Shown here piece by piece: positions 33,021 to 51,893 of a DNA stretch of 64,000 nucleotides. Position 1 is the stretch's first letter. The number at the start of each line of letters is the position of its first letter. A program made the translations under genes and the position numbers. The notes beneath the pieces were generated by a model, which did not search any database, had not been told where the DNA came from, and was given only the letters and a program-made list of their open reading frames with translations. Location: positions 25,212,001 through 25,276,000 of the forward strand of contig JAPTOF010000003.1 in NCBI GenBank assembly GCA_028554755.1. The letters are read 5' to 3'. Source of the DNA: Cordia subcordata. Its lineage: Eukaryota > Streptophyta > Magnoliopsida > Boraginales > Cordiaceae.

Positions 33021-33459
33021 AAAACTTTACTTGTAAGGCATAAGATGTTTATATCTTCATAATTTAAATCTACAGTTAGGTCAACTAAAAGAAGAACAAA
33101 AAAATAAAATTATTGTTTTGACACGAGGCCAATTAGGCATCTACATGAAAGGTGATGAGTAGATGATAAAAAAAATGTAATAACGCTCTTTTCCCTTCCC
33201 ATATGATCAGAGTAGTTAGTATACAAATAAAAATTTAATGAAATCTTACCATATAAGGGGAGTTCCTTATGAGTAAATAGATACTCAAACTTGACTATAA
33301 CCTTCAAAACCTCTTTAGCATTATTATAATTACATTAGAGTAAATATTTGTAATACTATTGTATTTGAGTGTTGTGTGGATAACCAATGATTTGGATTAA
33401 ATAGTCGGTTAGTGTTCTTTTTCTGAAAAACCACAATATCCCCAATCCAACCTTTGTCA

Positions 33460-33525
33460 CAAAGGGATTCGAATCCAAGTCATCCTTCCTAAGAGAGATA
33501 GTCTCGTCACTTAAGCTACCTCATA
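33460..33525 (-). repeat. tRNA-derived SINE-like relic (A and B boxes)
   Basis: On the minus strand, GGTAGCTTAAGTGACGAG (A-box-like) is followed about 25 bases later by GATTCGAATCCC (B-box-like). This spacing is compatible with a pol III internal promoter. It does not fold as an obvious tRNA, so a decayed SINE is more likely than a tRNA gene. Confidence 0.4.
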
Positions 33526-34320
33526 ATCTCAAATATCTCGGGCTAATTGATTTGAGGCTTTAATAGTTAACACTTATGCCTTTAACACTCATGAGCCTAG
33601 GGTTCTGGGCTCAAAGCATGGCAGAATGGTATTAGAATCACTAGCCAACTAAGTGTAGAAACAACGTATTATGCAAGGTAAAGTGCTTCATGATTACACA
33701 TAGGAATCATCTATTCAGCTCTTGTGAATTAGTTCTAGAGCACTACACGGCTTAAACATTTCCTAAATGATTTTGTGCTCTTAGCGAGGACATCAAGTCT
33801 TTAACATCAAGAGGTGAATTATCGTGTTCTATGTCAGTTTATAAAGGGATATTAATTGGTTCATAAATGAGTGTTATAGATATAATTTGACCAACTAAAT
33901 TGAGTTTCAAGTCATTATTAGTTGTGATTTTAATACTAACCTCATTCATCAAGTTCTCAATAGGGGTAATAATGTCCTAGATCGATTTGTAAAGAGACAT
34001 TTATTGATTTAAAAGTGGGTGCTACAAATAATTTGAACTAATTACTTTGAGACACATGTTATAATTATAAATTATCCATTTAACACTAATCTCGTCACGA
34101 ACTTAAGATTTTATACTTAGAGTGCCACAGTCTTCGAAAGAAATTCATCATTGCCATTGCACATCATATGTGAGGGCAATACACAGCATGATCCACTTGG
34201 TCAATACATCATAGGAAAATTGCTTACTAGGGCCTAGCTAGGAAGCACTAATTAGGGTAAAACCAATAATACTCGAAGATTTTTGGCTTTAAACCCCTCG
34301 CATCAAGCACGATTTGTCTG

Positions 34321-34322
<2 letters not shown>

Positions 34323-34356
<34 letters not shown>
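34323..34356. repeat. (TA)n microsatellite
   Basis: An almost pure TA dinucleotide run of about 34 bp. Confidence 0.95.
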
Positions 34357-34359
<3 letters not shown>

Positions 34360-34439
34360 AAAACCCCTTACTTTATACACACCAACCCCAAATTATTAAG
34401 CTGCCGTACAACATAATCCCGCAATCCACGAAGCCAATG

Positions 34440-34720
34440 GAAGGCGAGCCCCTCCTCATCTGCTGACACGTGCACGAGATGGGCCCACCATTTTTTGCCT
34501 CCCCACGTGTCAATGAGTACTGCTTGTCGGCTTGATCTTTGTGCCCCTCAAATATCAAAATTTTGGACAAGCTAAGACGTGGGGTGATTATCAACCGTTG
34601 GATCTGCAGTGGTTTCACGGGAGCCGTTTGTCCGTACATTCTCTGCATTTCCCATATTTGGCTTTAACGTATGTTGCTATTTAAGGCTACCATTTTTCCT
34701 TGCTCAGGTTTTGAGTTATG
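34440..34720 (+). promoter_or_regulatory. orphan promoter-like island
   Basis: This is a relatively GC-rich patch in AT-rich DNA. ACGT-core motifs occur as gacacgtgca (near 34465), ccacgtgtca (near 34503) and gacgtggg (near 34576), two with the CACGTG G-box. A gggcccac motif lies near 34480 and aaccgttggat near 34594. A TATA-like tatttaagg follows at about 34678. Such clusters are typical of ABA- or light-responsive plant promoters. No gene is recognisable within the following kilobase, so it may drive a non-coding transcript or be a leftover. Confidence 0.4.
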
Positions 34721-34800
34721 TTGCTATTCAGGGTACTCATCTACCAATCTCCTTGATCACAATAACCAAAATTTGGTGTGGTCCTGCTGTCGAAGGTTCG

Positions 34801-36125
34801 GATGGAATGATCGGATAACAATTTAATTGTAATTAAAAATTATGAATTTAAACTTGTTTGATTTTATTATAAATATATATTAAAATACGACATTATATTA
34901 AAAGGTTCTAAAACAATTCTTGCGGAATCGCATTATGTGACTCGAACCAAAATATCATATTAGAAAGAAATCGTCTCAATTATTTAAATTATTCTTTAGA
35001 GGAAAGTTTGTTTAACTGAATTTTTATCATAAATAGAATACCGTTATGTGGTCAGATCCTTGCCCAAATGGGTTCTTCACTTTTTCTCAGAGACCCAAAA
35101 GAGAGGACCACGGTTTTGCTCGGTTGAGGTGTTGTTAAGAGTTCTCAAAAGCAGATTTGCATGAAAGATAGAAGCAATTATAAATGCACGTGCTAGTTTG
35201 CAATATTCGATAGGCCAGGGTCCCATGCATATACACCACATAGGGTCTCAAAATGTGTATTGTTTTCTCCCGAATGCTTGTCAAAAAATAGTTTTTTTTT
35301 TCTTTTTGTTCAATTTAGCAAATAGGCTAATGAAAGTTATCTAGATTCTTTAATTATTATATATGAGAAAAAAAAAATCATGGTTTGACATGGTCCTTTA
35401 AATTTTAATTCAATTCAAGAAGGTTAAAGGTTGATACACAACACTTATAATGATTGAAAATTAATCTTAAGATTTCTCATAGTGAAGTTATCTAGCCTCT
35501 TTAATTATTAAATATGAGGGAAAAAAATCATGGTTTTGTTTTACTTACACCAAATTACTTATTTATCATACCTAAAATTTCAAGTGCATGTTGGGTTGAG
35601 ATATTAACCCCTTTTAGATATTAAACCGTTTTCTTCTTACTAAAAAGCATTAAAGTGAGTAATGATCCAGAAAGTAGTATTTGGAATGTTTTCCGAGTGT
35701 GAATTATTTTACTTGAAATGGTAAAAGAAAAATGCCAGATATCACCTTTTTTTCACTCAAAACTTTTAAATTATCGAATATTATTACAGGTTTCGAGCTT
35801 GAAGTCCTCAAAAGGTTCACCGCTTGCCCATGTATCAGATGTTACACATATGCTTCGACCATGAACTTCTTTTACAAAGTTCCATCCCGAGCTCTTTTAG
35901 GGTGGAAGGCAATAGTTCAAAAATAATCACGGCCATAGATCTCTGCTAGAACCCGTCCACCAAGTTCCATCATGGGGGCAGGAATAGAATGATCGAGTAA
36001 CAATTTAATCGGGATTAAAGATTACAAATTTGAACTTATTTAATTTTATTATAAATATTGTTTAATTTCTAATAATTTAAAAGGTATATATTAGAATGCT
36101 ACGTTATATCCAAAGGTTTAAAACT
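34801..36125. repeat. dispersed repeat pair
   Basis: Two similar AT-rich segments lie about 1.2 kb apart, at about 34801-34905 and 35990-36122. Both begin gaatgatcg(g/a)(a/g)taacaatttaat and share ttaattttattataaatat-type sequence and an aaaggttta-like end. They are probably diverged copies of one repeat, perhaps LTR remnants. The sequence between them shows no recognised gene. Confidence 0.4.
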
Positions 36126-36763
36126 TGGGCACAAATGAATTCGACGCATAAGGCCCATATCTCAAGCGTTGCCATATTCCCACCTACAAAAAGTTTACAG
36201 ACGATTTCAATTGGACGTTTATTGAAGCCCAAGAACAACACATAGTTTGGAATAAGCTGAAAATAAAACAATCATCTTTTTGTCGTCTCATGTAGAAAAT
36301 AAAATTTGTTATTAACTTATCGAAAATAACTTCATAATAAATTTTCTTATCCTGTAGTTATAAGAGATAATATAAGTTTTGGTTACTTGTATCATATTGG
36401 AATAAGAAGGGAACTAATGAAGTTTCTAATAAAATTTTCTTTCCCATACTTGTCAATGTTTACATTTAAGATAAGTTCATTCCAAACAGACTACATATTT
36501 ACTAGAAAAGAAATTCACACACGCCATGGGAACATGAAAAACATTACTAAAAATGCGAATTTGATTGCCTCATGAATACCTCGGAAGAGACTATCGTTTG
36601 AAATATCCAACCGGCTTTTTCTGATACAGAGCCAGTTCAAAAATTTATGGTAAAAAACTAAATCAACTTAAGACTCTGAATTGTCTAAAAATGGGGAATT
36701 TACAAAGTCAAAAAGAATTTGTTATGCCGACTCAGGAAGTCTCCGTGAGACCGGAAAAGAATT

Positions 36764-43893
<7,130 letters not shown>

Positions 43894-45082
43894 CAATTCT
43901 GGCAGGAGAGGCAAAAAAGAAAGTCATATGCGGAAGAGATATAAGGAAACTAACATGTCCAGATTTTCCTTTTACACCACTAAGACTTCCGTGCTCATCA
44001 GAAACACTGAAATTACAAATGCAGCAAATGAGAGAGAACAAAATTTAGCAGTGCCAAACAATGAGATGGATGAACTCACAGGGAGATGCATTCAAGTCGT
44101 CTCGAAGAAGCTATTCAATATTCGAATAACTTTCAGCAACCCCTCACCCTATAGTTTATCTGCGTAAAACCGAAAGCACAGAAGGTAAGAAAAACAAATG
44201 CAGAAGGCAATAGAACAGAGACCACTATATCATCCAAAAGAAAGTTAAATATGTAACAATCTGTCCCACAACCCCATATACAACCTAGAAACTTATGCTT
44301 GTTATTCATTAATAAAGCCACCAAAAGGGAACACGCTATGAATTCCCCTTCTTGGGATATCACTGATTGTAACTGCCATCATAGTAGATGAACCCTCATC
44401 CCCGACTTTGGTCTCGGGATAAACCCAGACACAGAACAGACCCCTCTCTGTCGACCAAGGGATGGTCATTATAAGATCAGATTACAAGATAATTTCCCCA
44501 AAAAGTATAAGACACATTAGTCTTTTTCCGTTCTATGAATAAATCACACATCCAGAAAGCATTATAGCTTTCCATGGAACCAAGGGAAAATCACACAAGT
44601 TAGTTTCAAAAGCTTACCACCACATCCAGAAAGCATTATAGCTGACATCATTTGTTGCATATATCATATGAAAAATCTCATAAAAGATCAGCTAACTAAT
44701 TTTAATCATCACCAATCTCACAAGTATACATTCCATTAATCACCATTCTAATTCATCAAAATATCAGGATTCCACATTAAATGAATCCCAAATTTTCCGC
44801 CAAAAAAAAGGACAAATTAATACTACAAGGAAAAATAATAAGCACAATCACACTCAAAATAATCAATATTAATACTTCAATGGACTCACATATCCTTGAT
44901 CGCAGATGCAAGATTGACCATTGAGCTAAAAAAAATTAACTGCAGATAAGAACATTTTTTACAAAAGGACAGTACAGAAAGTGCGTCTGCATATAAACAA
45001 CATGGAATCAAAATTAATAAAAAATAAAAAATAATCCCAAAGAAACTGCTAATTAAAAAACAAATTTACCAGATCTAACCAT

Positions 45083-45096
45083 AACCCTAACCCTAA
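45083..45096 (-). promoter_or_regulatory. tandem telo-box motif
   Basis: On the plus strand aaccctaaccctaa reads as two overlapping telomere-type units, about 1.2 kb upstream of the JMJ16-like start codon. Telo-boxes near plant transcription starts bind TRB/telobox factors and are common in growth-related genes. Whether this one lies in the promoter or leader is unknown. Confidence 0.5.
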
Positions 45097-45393
45097 TTCT
45101 ACATATTAGATAAACAAAGCACACACCCAAATTCACTTTACTTTTCGGTCATGGCCCAATTGTCCTGGTAAAACTAGCACACAATAACAAAACAAACGCA
45201 CTTTGCGTTGACCACACCACCATTGTATATTATCTATCTATAAGATTATAAATTATAAATAATTACACTATTTTTAGAGATAATTTAATCGTGCACAATT
45301 TAGATTTACCTTTAATTTAGGTCTTTGATTAATTTTGACTAGGCAATTGAGATGATAATAATAGTATTTAGGTGATGAAGATTTGGAAATTTT

Positions 45394-45445
45394 GATGTAT
45401 AAAAGAATCTTTTTTTTTTTTTAGTCAAAGATGTATAAAAGAATC
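45394..45445 (-). mobile_element. micro-retroposon (LINE tail only) with 16-bp target duplication
   Basis: gatgtataaaagaatc occurs at 45394-45409 and again, identically, at 45430-45445. Between them is only a run of 13 T followed by agtcaaa. Read on the minus strand this is tttgact plus poly-A, the sort of 3' end left by plant L1 LINEs. The target duplication length fits L1-type priming, and the insert is truncated to about 20 bp. Confidence 0.75.
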
Positions 45446-46070
45446 AATTGGTGAAATTAGAACGTGTATAGGTCTGAAAAAAGGGAAGGGCCAAAAAAAG
45501 GGAAAAAAAAAAAAACAAGCAACATATACTGTGGGCACCTACGGTTTCTACGTTTGGGGGAAAAAAATAAAAAATTAATGCAACACGAAATGGGGCACGT
45601 CTTTTATTAAGGACCGCATGACCAAATTGGTGTTGGATTAGTATTTGTGTATTTACATATCATATATGACGTATTTATTTAAGCTGTTTTTTAATAACAA
45701 AATTAATAAAATAGAGGGAAAGAATACAGGTTGTAGACCGGCTATTATCAGAGAGCACTTGGGGCTTTGCTTTTTCTTTCGAACTACCTATATGCAACTG
45801 TTGCTTAGAAGTAATCTTTTTATTTTTATAAACAAATAATAAATAAGTCGAAAAATATTCGATAAAATATACTTGTAAACTATTAATATGTTTAGCAATA
45901 TGTGATTATAAATAGTAATATTTATCAGAATGCTTAAAAAGAATGCTTGATTAATAATGTTGTGAAAATTTTAAGGGGTATAAATATCTTTATATTTAGT
46001 TAACTCTTACTATTTATTAGAAGAAAAAGTTAGGAGTGGTGCTTTTTTATTGCTTAAAGCTAACTTTACT

Positions 46071-46117
46071 TGTTTATAAGTAAAATTTACAAAACGCGTA
46101 AATTTTACTTTTCTATT
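46071..46117. repeat. AT-rich hairpin, possible MITE relic
   Basis: aagtaaaatttac (46078-46090) is followed, after a 7-base loop, by its exact reverse complement gtaaattttactt (46098-46110). gtttataa/ttataaac pairs extend it outward with a bulge. Nearby ttataagcactcc motifs suggest a decayed non-autonomous DNA transposon. Confidence 0.5.
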
Positions 46118-46348
46118 TATAAACAAAATTGACCAGCTTATAAGCACTCCTAAACAGCTTCTAAATTTTCTATTTTTCCTTTTTGGGTTTATCTAGGGCT
46201 TTTAGTTTTTTTGAGATGTGCCGATTACAAAAAGAATAATTGATTTAAATAGGTTTGTGGACTGGTGCGATACTATGGAATTATATATTTTTATTTTATA
46301 TTTTGTCTTACAAAGTGAAAATAACATTAAATAATAAGTGTTAGAAAT

Positions 46349-46401
46349 GATAAGAAAACTTTTTTTTTTTTCTTTTTTCTGGGTCAAAGATAAGAACACT
46401 T
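46349..46401 (-). mobile_element. second micro-retroposon (LINE tail) with 13-bp target duplication
   Basis: gataagaaaactt (46349-46361) and gataagaacactt (46389-46401) differ at one base. They flank a T-rich run ending ctgggtcaaa. The minus-strand reading tttgaccc plus poly-A-like tail closely resembles the insertion at 45394, so the same LINE family is implied. Confidence 0.6.
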
Positions 46402-46639
46402 GTTAAAGGGTGTTTTGGATTGGTATAGTTTGAAAAGGCCTAATTTAAGTTAAGAGACATGTTTAACACTTTGAAAAGAAAGAAAATGTGTTTCTTTTAG
46501 TTACTTAAAACATAAAAATAAAGCAAAACAATTTTTTCTTTTTCTTTTTTTTGGGGGGGGGGAAGAGGGGGGGGGGGCTGTTGTGCTTGGAGAAGAGATT
46601 GGCAGATTGCCCACTTCAATATTTGCTTTTTATGACTTT

Positions 46640-47080
46640 AAATATTTTAGAAAGGAGCAAGTTTATTATTTTTTTTTTTACCTTTTTATCTTTATTCTTG
46701 ATATATCTTTGCTCTTTTATTTTATCATCATCTTTTATCTTTGATATTATGGTATACTTAATAATATACATGTATTGGATTAAATTAAAAAATTAGTAAT
46801 ACATTTTCTCAAGATAAAGAAACAACTATAGTTTTAACTAATATTTTATTTTTATGTTCTTAATGATTCTTTTAACAATATAAATTATTTTCCAACTCTA
46901 CTAACCAAACACATAAAGAAAAATTTATTTTTTGTCATAAGAACTTCTATTCAAATAAGTAAATACTTATAATTAAAAACTAAAAGGAAATGTCTAGAGT
47001 TATTAAAATAACAAGTTGTTTGACTCAAGGAATGACTTTTTATTCTTAGAAATTCCATCTATTTATTATTATATAAAGTA
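46640..47080 (+). repeat. 441-bp direct repeat, left copy, flanking viral insertion
   Basis: This segment recurs at 54811-55251 in the same orientation and at exactly the same length. I count 7 substitutions and no indels, about 98.4% identity. It is AT-rich and non-coding, and its ends are not TG...CA. There is no primer-binding site or polypurine tract beside it, so it is not an LTR. It is best read as duplicated host target sequence. Confidence 0.93.
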
Positions 47081-47082
47081 GA

Positions 47083-50000
47083 ACTTATTCTTCCCGTTCG
47101 TCCAGACTCGTTTATGAGCCTGAGTATCCTTTTCCTCGCGCTCCTGATTGTCTCTACAATCATCAGTGATCCAACTCCAACATCTCTCTTGGCCCAGTGG
47201 AAACTGTACCAATTCCTCAAAACGTGTATGTCCAACAGTCTAACATGTCACCAACAGCTAGTGATATGGTAAGACCTTCTTCATCAACAAAAAATCTTTT
47301 TATGGTTAATACTAAATTCAAAATTGATTTTCCTTTTCTCAAAACTAATTTCAACTCTCTTCAAAATGAAGAAAAAAGAACATGGTTTCTCCAAAACTTC
47401 TCGAGATCTCAAAAGGATGAGATTCATGAGGAATTTTATCATTTTATGCAACAAAATAGAATCACTCTTCCTTTTTTCCAGTGGTTTGAAATGTTTGCAG
47501 CAGCTCAAGAAATTGAATATCCTTTTTCAAATCTCCAAATGGTTTCTTCTTCGACAAATAAATGGTTGCTTTCGGATAGCAAAACAACGGTTGATTCCAA
47601 AAGGCCTCCATTTGAAAACATTCAACTTTCTTATCAGAACTTTTCTATCCCTGCTACTCTCATTAGAGGACCCTCTACTTCTCCAGATACCTCTAAGGAA
47701 GCAACAATTAGGGAAACCAATAAGATAATTGAACAAAATAATTTTACAAATAAATACCTAGATACTTTAGGTAATCAACTTGACAAAATTGAAGCTTTGA
47801 TTTCAAAAGAACCTGATCCAACCAAATCTTCCTCCACAATTTCCACTCCAATAATCAAACCCATTTCTCTTCCTTCAGAAGTTAAGTTAAAGGAAAACCC
47901 TAATGCTGATCTTCTTAGGAAAGTGGAAGACCAAATTCAACTTCTTCAATCCCTTTCTCTTAAAGGTAAGGATAAGGTAGTTCCTGAAACTCCCTCTCCT
48001 CAAGCGGTGGCTTCCAAATCTGTCATTCGACCACCAATGACCCATCCTCCTCCAACTCCACAAGTTCCAAGATTCATCTCGGAGATGGCAAACAAATCTC
48101 CAGAGACTCCTTCATCATTCTCCCAACACAAATCTATTACAGTTATCAATCAAGATCCAGATCAAGAATCATCTGATTCTGATTCTTCTGTCTCTGCAAT
48201 AGAAAACCAATTCATCCAACAAGAATCCCTTTCTCAAAATCCTTCTCAACTCCAAGCTATCGTGGTCAACAAATCTCCTTATTATCCTGTTCAAAACTAT
48301 TACCCACGGTCATCACCTATCGATATTGGATTCGAAGAACGCGAATCATTCGTTCAGAAATCATATTCGGACGGCGTTCTCTACGAGTGGAATATCAACG
48401 GCAGAAGTGAGTATGAGATACTCAACCTTCTTCAAGAAATGACCATGGCATCTAATGTCTTCAAGATTCACAACAAGACGGATCAACATGTCGCCAAACT
48501 CATCGTAAGCAGATTCACAGGTGTGCTCAAAGGTTGGTGGGAAAATTATCTCACAGATGAACAACGCCGAGGAATCTACAACGCGGTTTAAAAGGATCAA
48601 GCTGGCAACCCAATTCTCAATGATAGAGGCTAGATGATCTCTGATGCTACCAACACCCTTTTCTCAACTATCGTGATTCACTTTATAGATGGATCTGAAT
48701 CACTCTATGAAAAAAGTCTTGAAACTCTTTCAAACCTTAGGTGTAAAACTCTTAGAGATTTTAGGTGGTACAAGGATACCTTTCTCACTAGGGTTATGCT
48801 CCGACCTGATTGTCAACATTCGTTCTGGAAAGAAAAATTTCTTTTCGGACTTCCTCCTCTGTTTGCATAAAAGGTACGAACCAGAATCTGCAATCAAAAT
48901 GGTGGTTATATTCCTTATGATCACCTTTCATACGGTCAACTTATCGCAATCATCAACCAAACAGGTTTGGAACTTTGTACAGACCTGCGGATCAAGAATC
49001 AACTAGAACGTCAACGGCTGTCAACACGTAAAGAGCTTGGGAATTTCTGCGAATAATTTGGTTACCAACCTCTTCGTAATCCAAATCCTTCTAAGAGGAA
49101 ATCCAAATCTTTTCCCAAGTCCTTCTCCAAATCAAAACCATTCAAACCGTACTCAAAGTACCACAAGACCAAAAAGTACCAAAAACCCCAACATTCCAAA
49201 TCAAGACACTTTTCCAAGTCCAAAAAGTCAGCATCCAAGAAATCTCCAGTTTGCTACAAGTGTGGTAAACCAGGACATTTCGCAAATCAGTGCAAGTTCA
49301 AGAAGAAGCTGAATGAACTTCAAATGGATGAAGAAGTTCAACAACAGCTTTTCAGAATCCTTAACGATTCATCATCCTCTTCCTCAGAAGAAGAATTCCA
49401 ACTCGATGAGATCGACAACAATTCTTCTGCCGACTCATCTTCCTCCTCTTCTTTTCAACCTGTTTTGTCAAAAGACTGCATGTGTGATTCCTGCAGTAAG
49501 CCAAAACTCAAACTCAACGTTATTACCTCTTCCTCCTCTTCAACGCTATCTGATCAGCTTATCCAATTCGCAACTCATCTTGATTCTCCGCAAAAACAAC
49601 TGGAGTATCCGCAAGAGATCAAGGATTTGCTCTCTCAGGACAAGGATGAGGAAGCTCCACAACTGAATCAACTCGCGGAACCTTCTGAACCCTACAATCT
49701 TCAGAAGATTCTGAAGAAATCTCAACCCAAGATCCTTCCTTCCCAACCAACAGTCCAGGATCTCCAAGCTGAGATCAACATCCTCAAAAAGGAACTCTCA
49801 GATCTTAAGTTTGAGGTCCAGCAAATCAAATCAACTCTTGTTTCTCAACCTTCCTCCTCAACTTCCCTTCCAATCGAGCAAGCTGAAGATGAAGCTCAAA
49901 AGGAAAACCTTTTCCGGATTTCATCTCAAATTACTTTTCAAAAATGGCGTACTTTTATTACGCTTGTTATTAATAATCAAGTTTCTTTTACGTTTATTGC

Positions 50001-51893
50001 ATTGATTGATTCAGGCGCGGATCTTAATTGTATTCAAGAAGGTTTAATTCCAACAAAGTATTTTGATAAATCTTCTGAAAAAATGTCTGCCGCTAATGGA
50101 TCATTTTTGAAAATCAAATATCGTCTTTCAAATGTTCATATTTGTAAAGATGGTGTTTGCATCAAAACAAGTTTTATTGTTATTCGTAATCTTAACACCC
50201 CCATTATCCTTGGATCTCCCTTTCTGGATTTAATCAAACCTTTTTCAGTTTCAAACGAGGGAATCCAAACAACATCGCTTTCTCAAAATATTCTTTTCAA
50301 TTTTTTGGATTCTCCTAGAGTTAAGGATCTTAATCTCCTTAAAGATCTTTCTCTTGAGAAAAAACTTAATTTGATCCAATACAAAACTCAGCAACTCAAT
50401 TTTCTCAAACAAGATCTTGAGTTTGCTAGGATCACTTCAACAATTAAGTCAACTGTTTTTCAACAACAAGTTTCTTCTTTTCAAAAGCAACTGGAATCAG
50501 AAGTTTGCTCTTCCATTCCCAATGCTTTTTGGAAATGCAAAATACATGAGGTATCTTTGCCTTATGTTTCTGGTTTCAAGGATTCCATGATCCCAACAAA
50601 AGCGCGTCCAATTCAGATGAACCAGGATACGCTTCAATACTGCAAGCAGGAGATTCAAGACCTCCTCGCTAAAGGACTTATCCGACCAAGCAAAAGTCCA
50701 TGGAGCGGTGCAACGTTCTACATTCAGAAAGCTTCTGAAATTGAACGAGGAACTCCCCGAATGGTCATCAACTACAAACCTCTTAACAGCGCGCTTCAAT
50801 GGATTCGTTATCCATTGCCCAACAAACGCGATCTTCTCAAGCGACTTGTCAACGCGAAGATCTTCTCAACATTCGACATGAAGGGTGCATACAATCAAAT
50901 CCAAATCCGTGAAGAAGACCGGTACAAGACTGCCTTCAACGTCCCGTTTGGCCAATACGAATGGAACGTTATGCCTTTCGGTCTTAAAAATGCCCCCTCG
51001 GAATTTCAAAAAATCATGAATGATATTTTCAACCCTTATTCAACATTTTCTATTGTTTATATTGATGATGTTCTTATTTTTTCTGACAACATTCATCAGC
51101 ATTGGAAACATCTGCATACATTTGTGCATCTCACTAAGACAAATGGATTAGTTGTTTCTGCATCAAAAATCAAACTTTTCAAAACTAATATTAGGTTCTT
51201 AGGGCACAACATCACTCAAGGCACTATCATTCCCATAGATAGGAGTCTAGAGTTTGCGTCTAAGTTTCCTGATGAGATCAAAGATAAAACTCAACTTCAG
51301 CGGTTCTTAGGGTGTCTCAACTATGTCTCTGAGTTCTGCCAAGATCTTACCAAAATCGCAAAACCCCTGTACCAGCGTCTTTCAAAGAATCCCCTAGCCT
51401 GGTCAGATCAACATACCAACACAGTCAAACTCCTCAAGCAGAAAGCAAGGACACTTCCTTGTTTAGGTCTCCCCCATCCATAGGCCTACAAAATTGTCGA
51501 GACAGATGCTTCTGAACAAGGTTTTGGTGGCATTCTCAAACAGCGTCTTTCTCCTCAACATCCAGAACAGCTTGTTAGGCTTACCTCAGGTTTCTGGAAC
51601 CCAACACAACAGAATTATAGTACTATAAAAAAGGAAATTTTATCTATAGTGCTATGTATCACAAAATTTCAAGATGATTTGCTAAATCAAAATTTTCTTT
51701 TAAAAATTGATTGTAAAGCCGCCAAAGATGTTTTGCAAAAAGATGTTAAAAATCTGGCTTCAAAACAAATTTTTGCTAGATGGCAAGTTCTGCTTTCAAT
51801 TTTTGACTTTGATATTGAGTTCATCAAAGGAGAATCGAATTCCCTTCCCAACTTCCTTGCAAGAGAATTTTTGCAGGGGAAGCAACAGTAATA
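47083..51893 (+). pseudogene. pararetroviral ORF1: coat protein, protease, RT, RNase H (broken)
   Basis: One reading frame spans the whole segment with no frameshift. It is cut by nonsense codons at 47167 (TGA), 48589 (TAA), 48631 (TAG), 48868 (TAA), 49054 (TAA) and 51481 (TAG). The coat-protein part includes a basic Lys/Ser-rich stretch and the zinc knuckle CYKCGKPGHFANQC (about 49252-49293). The aspartic protease active site DSGAD is at 50008-50022 and the RT catalytic YIDD is at 51058-51069. RNase H follows the 51481 stop, with its first Asp in ETDASEQGF, and ends near 51890. The movement-protein part expected upstream is absent here and found inverted at 53670-54625. No intact replication protein can be made. 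Confidence 0.88.

Larger units (their letters stand above)
31801..34439. other. intergenic DNA with repeat relics
   Basis: No functional gene is seen. The segment contains a (TA)n/(GA)n microsatellite at about 32176-32209, a decayed RNase H-type domain (32685-33020), a SINE-like A/B-box pair (33460-33525) and a (TA)n run at about 34323-34356. Other open frames are short and featureless. Confidence 0.5.
43894..46639. other. JMJ16-like 5' leader/promoter and intergenic DNA
   Basis: Upstream of the minus-strand gene, this should include a 5' UTR intron and non-coding exon(s), whose borders I cannot fix. A 23-bp direct repeat (cacatccagaaagcattata plus gct) lies at 44547-44569 and 44621-44643. 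A tandem telo-box is at 45083-45096. Two retroposon-tail micro-insertions (45394-45445, 46349-46401), a hairpin at 46071-46117 and a G-rich run at 46553-46577 follow. No protein-coding gene is recognised. Confidence 0.5.

Noticed and set aside
33460..33525. A tRNA gene
   Set aside because: A- and B-box-like motifs are present but no cloverleaf or acceptor stem can be built; a SINE relic is more likely.
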